Shown: positions 35,746-36,478 of the stretch, piece by piece
Position numbering within the stretch: position 1 is the first letter of the stretch
How the letters are laid out: every line of letters starts with the position of its first letter
From: Adonisia turfae CCMR0081
GTDB taxonomy: Bacteria > Cyanobacteriota > Cyanobacteriia > Phormidesmidales > Phormidesmidaceae
Length of the DNA: 36,478 nucleotides
Assembly: GCF_011009555.1 (NCBI RefSeq)
Contig: NZ_QXHD01000004.1
Location: forward strand, 1,409,253-1,445,730
Direction of reading: 5' to 3'
Made by a program: the position numbers and the translations under genes
Notes under the pieces: generated by a model
What the model saw: the letters and a program-made list of their open reading frames with translations, nothing else
Told to the model about the DNA's origin: nothing
Database searches by the model: none

Positions 35746-36251
35746 GACTTAGATGCAGATAAACAAGTATTCAGACGTGCCGTTACGCTTTCTACGGTTT
35801 GATGCCCTTCAAGCCGCTCATCAAAAACCACGACAGGGGCAATGCCACAGGTACCCAAACAGCGAGCCGTCATCAACGACAGCTGCCCATCAGACGTTGT
35901 CTCTCCAGCTTTAATACCCGTAGTTTTTTCCAAAAAGCTGAGCAGCTGTGCCGCCTGTTTTACATAACAAGCTGTCCCCATACAGACAACACAGCTGTGT
36001 ACGCCTTTTGGAGCTAACGAGAAGAAGTGATAAAAGGTAGCTACACCATACACCTGACTAGGAGGCAGTTTCAGTCGCTGAGCAATGTGCAGCAACAAAT
36101 TGATATCTAAATAACCAAATAGCTCCTGAGCGCGATGCAACACCTCAATCAGCGCATCTGGACGATACTGATGCCGTTTCATGGTGGCTTCTAACAGGCG
36201 TAATCGCTTGTTAGAAGCTGAAGGAGCATGAATGGTGGAGTTAACAGTCAT
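35742..36251 (-). CDS. hoxE: Hydrogenase diaphorase subunit HoxE
   Basis: This 169-aa protein of the NuoE type has a thioredoxin-like [2Fe-2S] domain with Cys90, Cys95, Cys131 and Cys135 in CMGTACYVK and [11 protein letters not shown]. It links HoxFU to further electron carriers. It overlaps hoxF by 4 bp, and its ATG overlaps the TGA of the degraded universal stress gene upstream (ATGA at 36251-36248). No shared element is visible in the ~225 bp upstream inside the window, so its promoter is likely beyond the edge. Confidence 0.96.
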   Translation of the reverse strand: MTVNSTIHAPSASNKRLRLLEATMKRHQYRPDALIEVLHRAQELFGYLDINLLLHIAQRLKLPPSQVYGVATFYHFFSLAPKGVHSCVVCMGTACYVKQAAQLLSFLEKTTGIKAGETTSDGQLSLMTARCLGTCGIAPVVVFDERLEGHQTVESVTARLNTCLSASKS

Positions 36252-36478
36252 TGATGGTCTACGATGACGTCCTCAGTCTTGTGTTCATGACGTTTGGTTG
36301 TATTCGACCCATGGACAACCAGGACTGAACAGGGAGCATGATGCATGACATCATGACTCACACTCCCCAATAGCATCTCACCTCCCTATGCCCCCCTACA
36401 CAGACAGCTCCCTAGGTCATGGTCTCCGCCTCCATGGCCGCAATCGCTAAGGTGGTCTTTAAGACAGAGTCTGGATTG
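36248..36478 (-). pseudogene. Degraded universal stress protein gene (5' end off window)
   Basis: The last ~44 codons before the TGA at 36248 encode EMLLGSVSHDVMHHAPCSVL then VVHGSNTT, an unmistakable Usp C-terminus with the ATP-loop G-S motif. In this frame a TAG precedes it by three codons. Upstream, a second frame (TLAIAAMEAETMT, then TAG at 36414-36412, then VCVGGHRE) looks like the preceding Usp segment. At least one frameshift (about 36380-36390) and one in-frame stop therefore break it. Its stop overlaps the hoxE ATG, so it was once the gene ahead of hoxE and may still affect hoxE translation. Confidence 0.75.

Overview
The window is cyanobacterial. The HIP1 palindrome GCGATCGC recurs throughout (for example 2971-2978, 5540-5547, 12188-12195 and about ten more). 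It also carries families found mainly or only in cyanobacteria: the bidirectional Hox hydrogenase with HoxE, CBS-CP12 fusions, a Psb28 paralogue, DUF4278 and DUF3122. I cannot name the species from sequence alone. No tRNA or rRNA genes were seen.

Layout. (1) 1-2150 is the 3' end of a PKS/NRPS-type gene (aminotransferase plus condensation domain), followed by a terminator hairpin. (2) 2418-3432 is a sucrase/ferredoxin-like gene behind a good Fur-box match. (3) From about 3.7 kb to the right edge lies a roughly 33-kb island for life without light and oxygen. In order it holds: hypE; a small membrane protein; a universal stress protein; ftsH with a DUF3122 gene; the operon nifJ (pyruvate:ferredoxin oxidoreductase) - 50-aa membrane peptide - dihydroorotate-dehydrogenase-like - hypD; lon; a psb28-2-like gene; an oxidoreductase remnant; a DUF4342 gene; a long-form ribosome hibernation factor; a secreted protein with a CBS-CP12 gene; the operon hoxW-hypA-hypB-adenosine-specific kinase-hypF-hypC; a second CBS-CP12 gene with hoxH; hoxY; hoxU; two small rightward genes; and hoxE-hoxF followed by a beta-barrel-like gene. 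A decayed universal stress gene abuts hoxE at the edge. All six hyp genes (A-F), the hoxW protease and hoxE, F, U, Y, H are present.

How it fits together. Pyruvate oxidation by NifJ gives reduced ferredoxin and acetyl-CoA. The Hox diaphorase and hydrogenase dispose of electrons as H2, and HypA-F with HoxW build the NiFe site. FtsH, Lon, Psb28-2, the hibernation factor, USP, DUF4342 and the CBS-CP12 proteins suggest simultaneous remodelling of photosystem II, proteome, ribosomes and carbon metabolism.

Main discovery. Nearly every operon in the island is preceded by the same 17-bp element, coding-strand consensus YTCAYAAGTTCCTCAAA. It is a direct repeat of CTCA-type half-sites at 11-bp spacing. 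In eleven cases it lies exactly 9 nt upstream of a TANNNT -10 hexamer, and 10 nt upstream in a lon variant. One further copy overlaps the end of hypD without an obvious -10. Its orientation always matches the gene downstream. The geometry resembles activation by a PhoB/OmpR-type response regulator, so I propose a single undescribed dark-anoxia/fermentation regulon. The regulator itself is not identified in this window.
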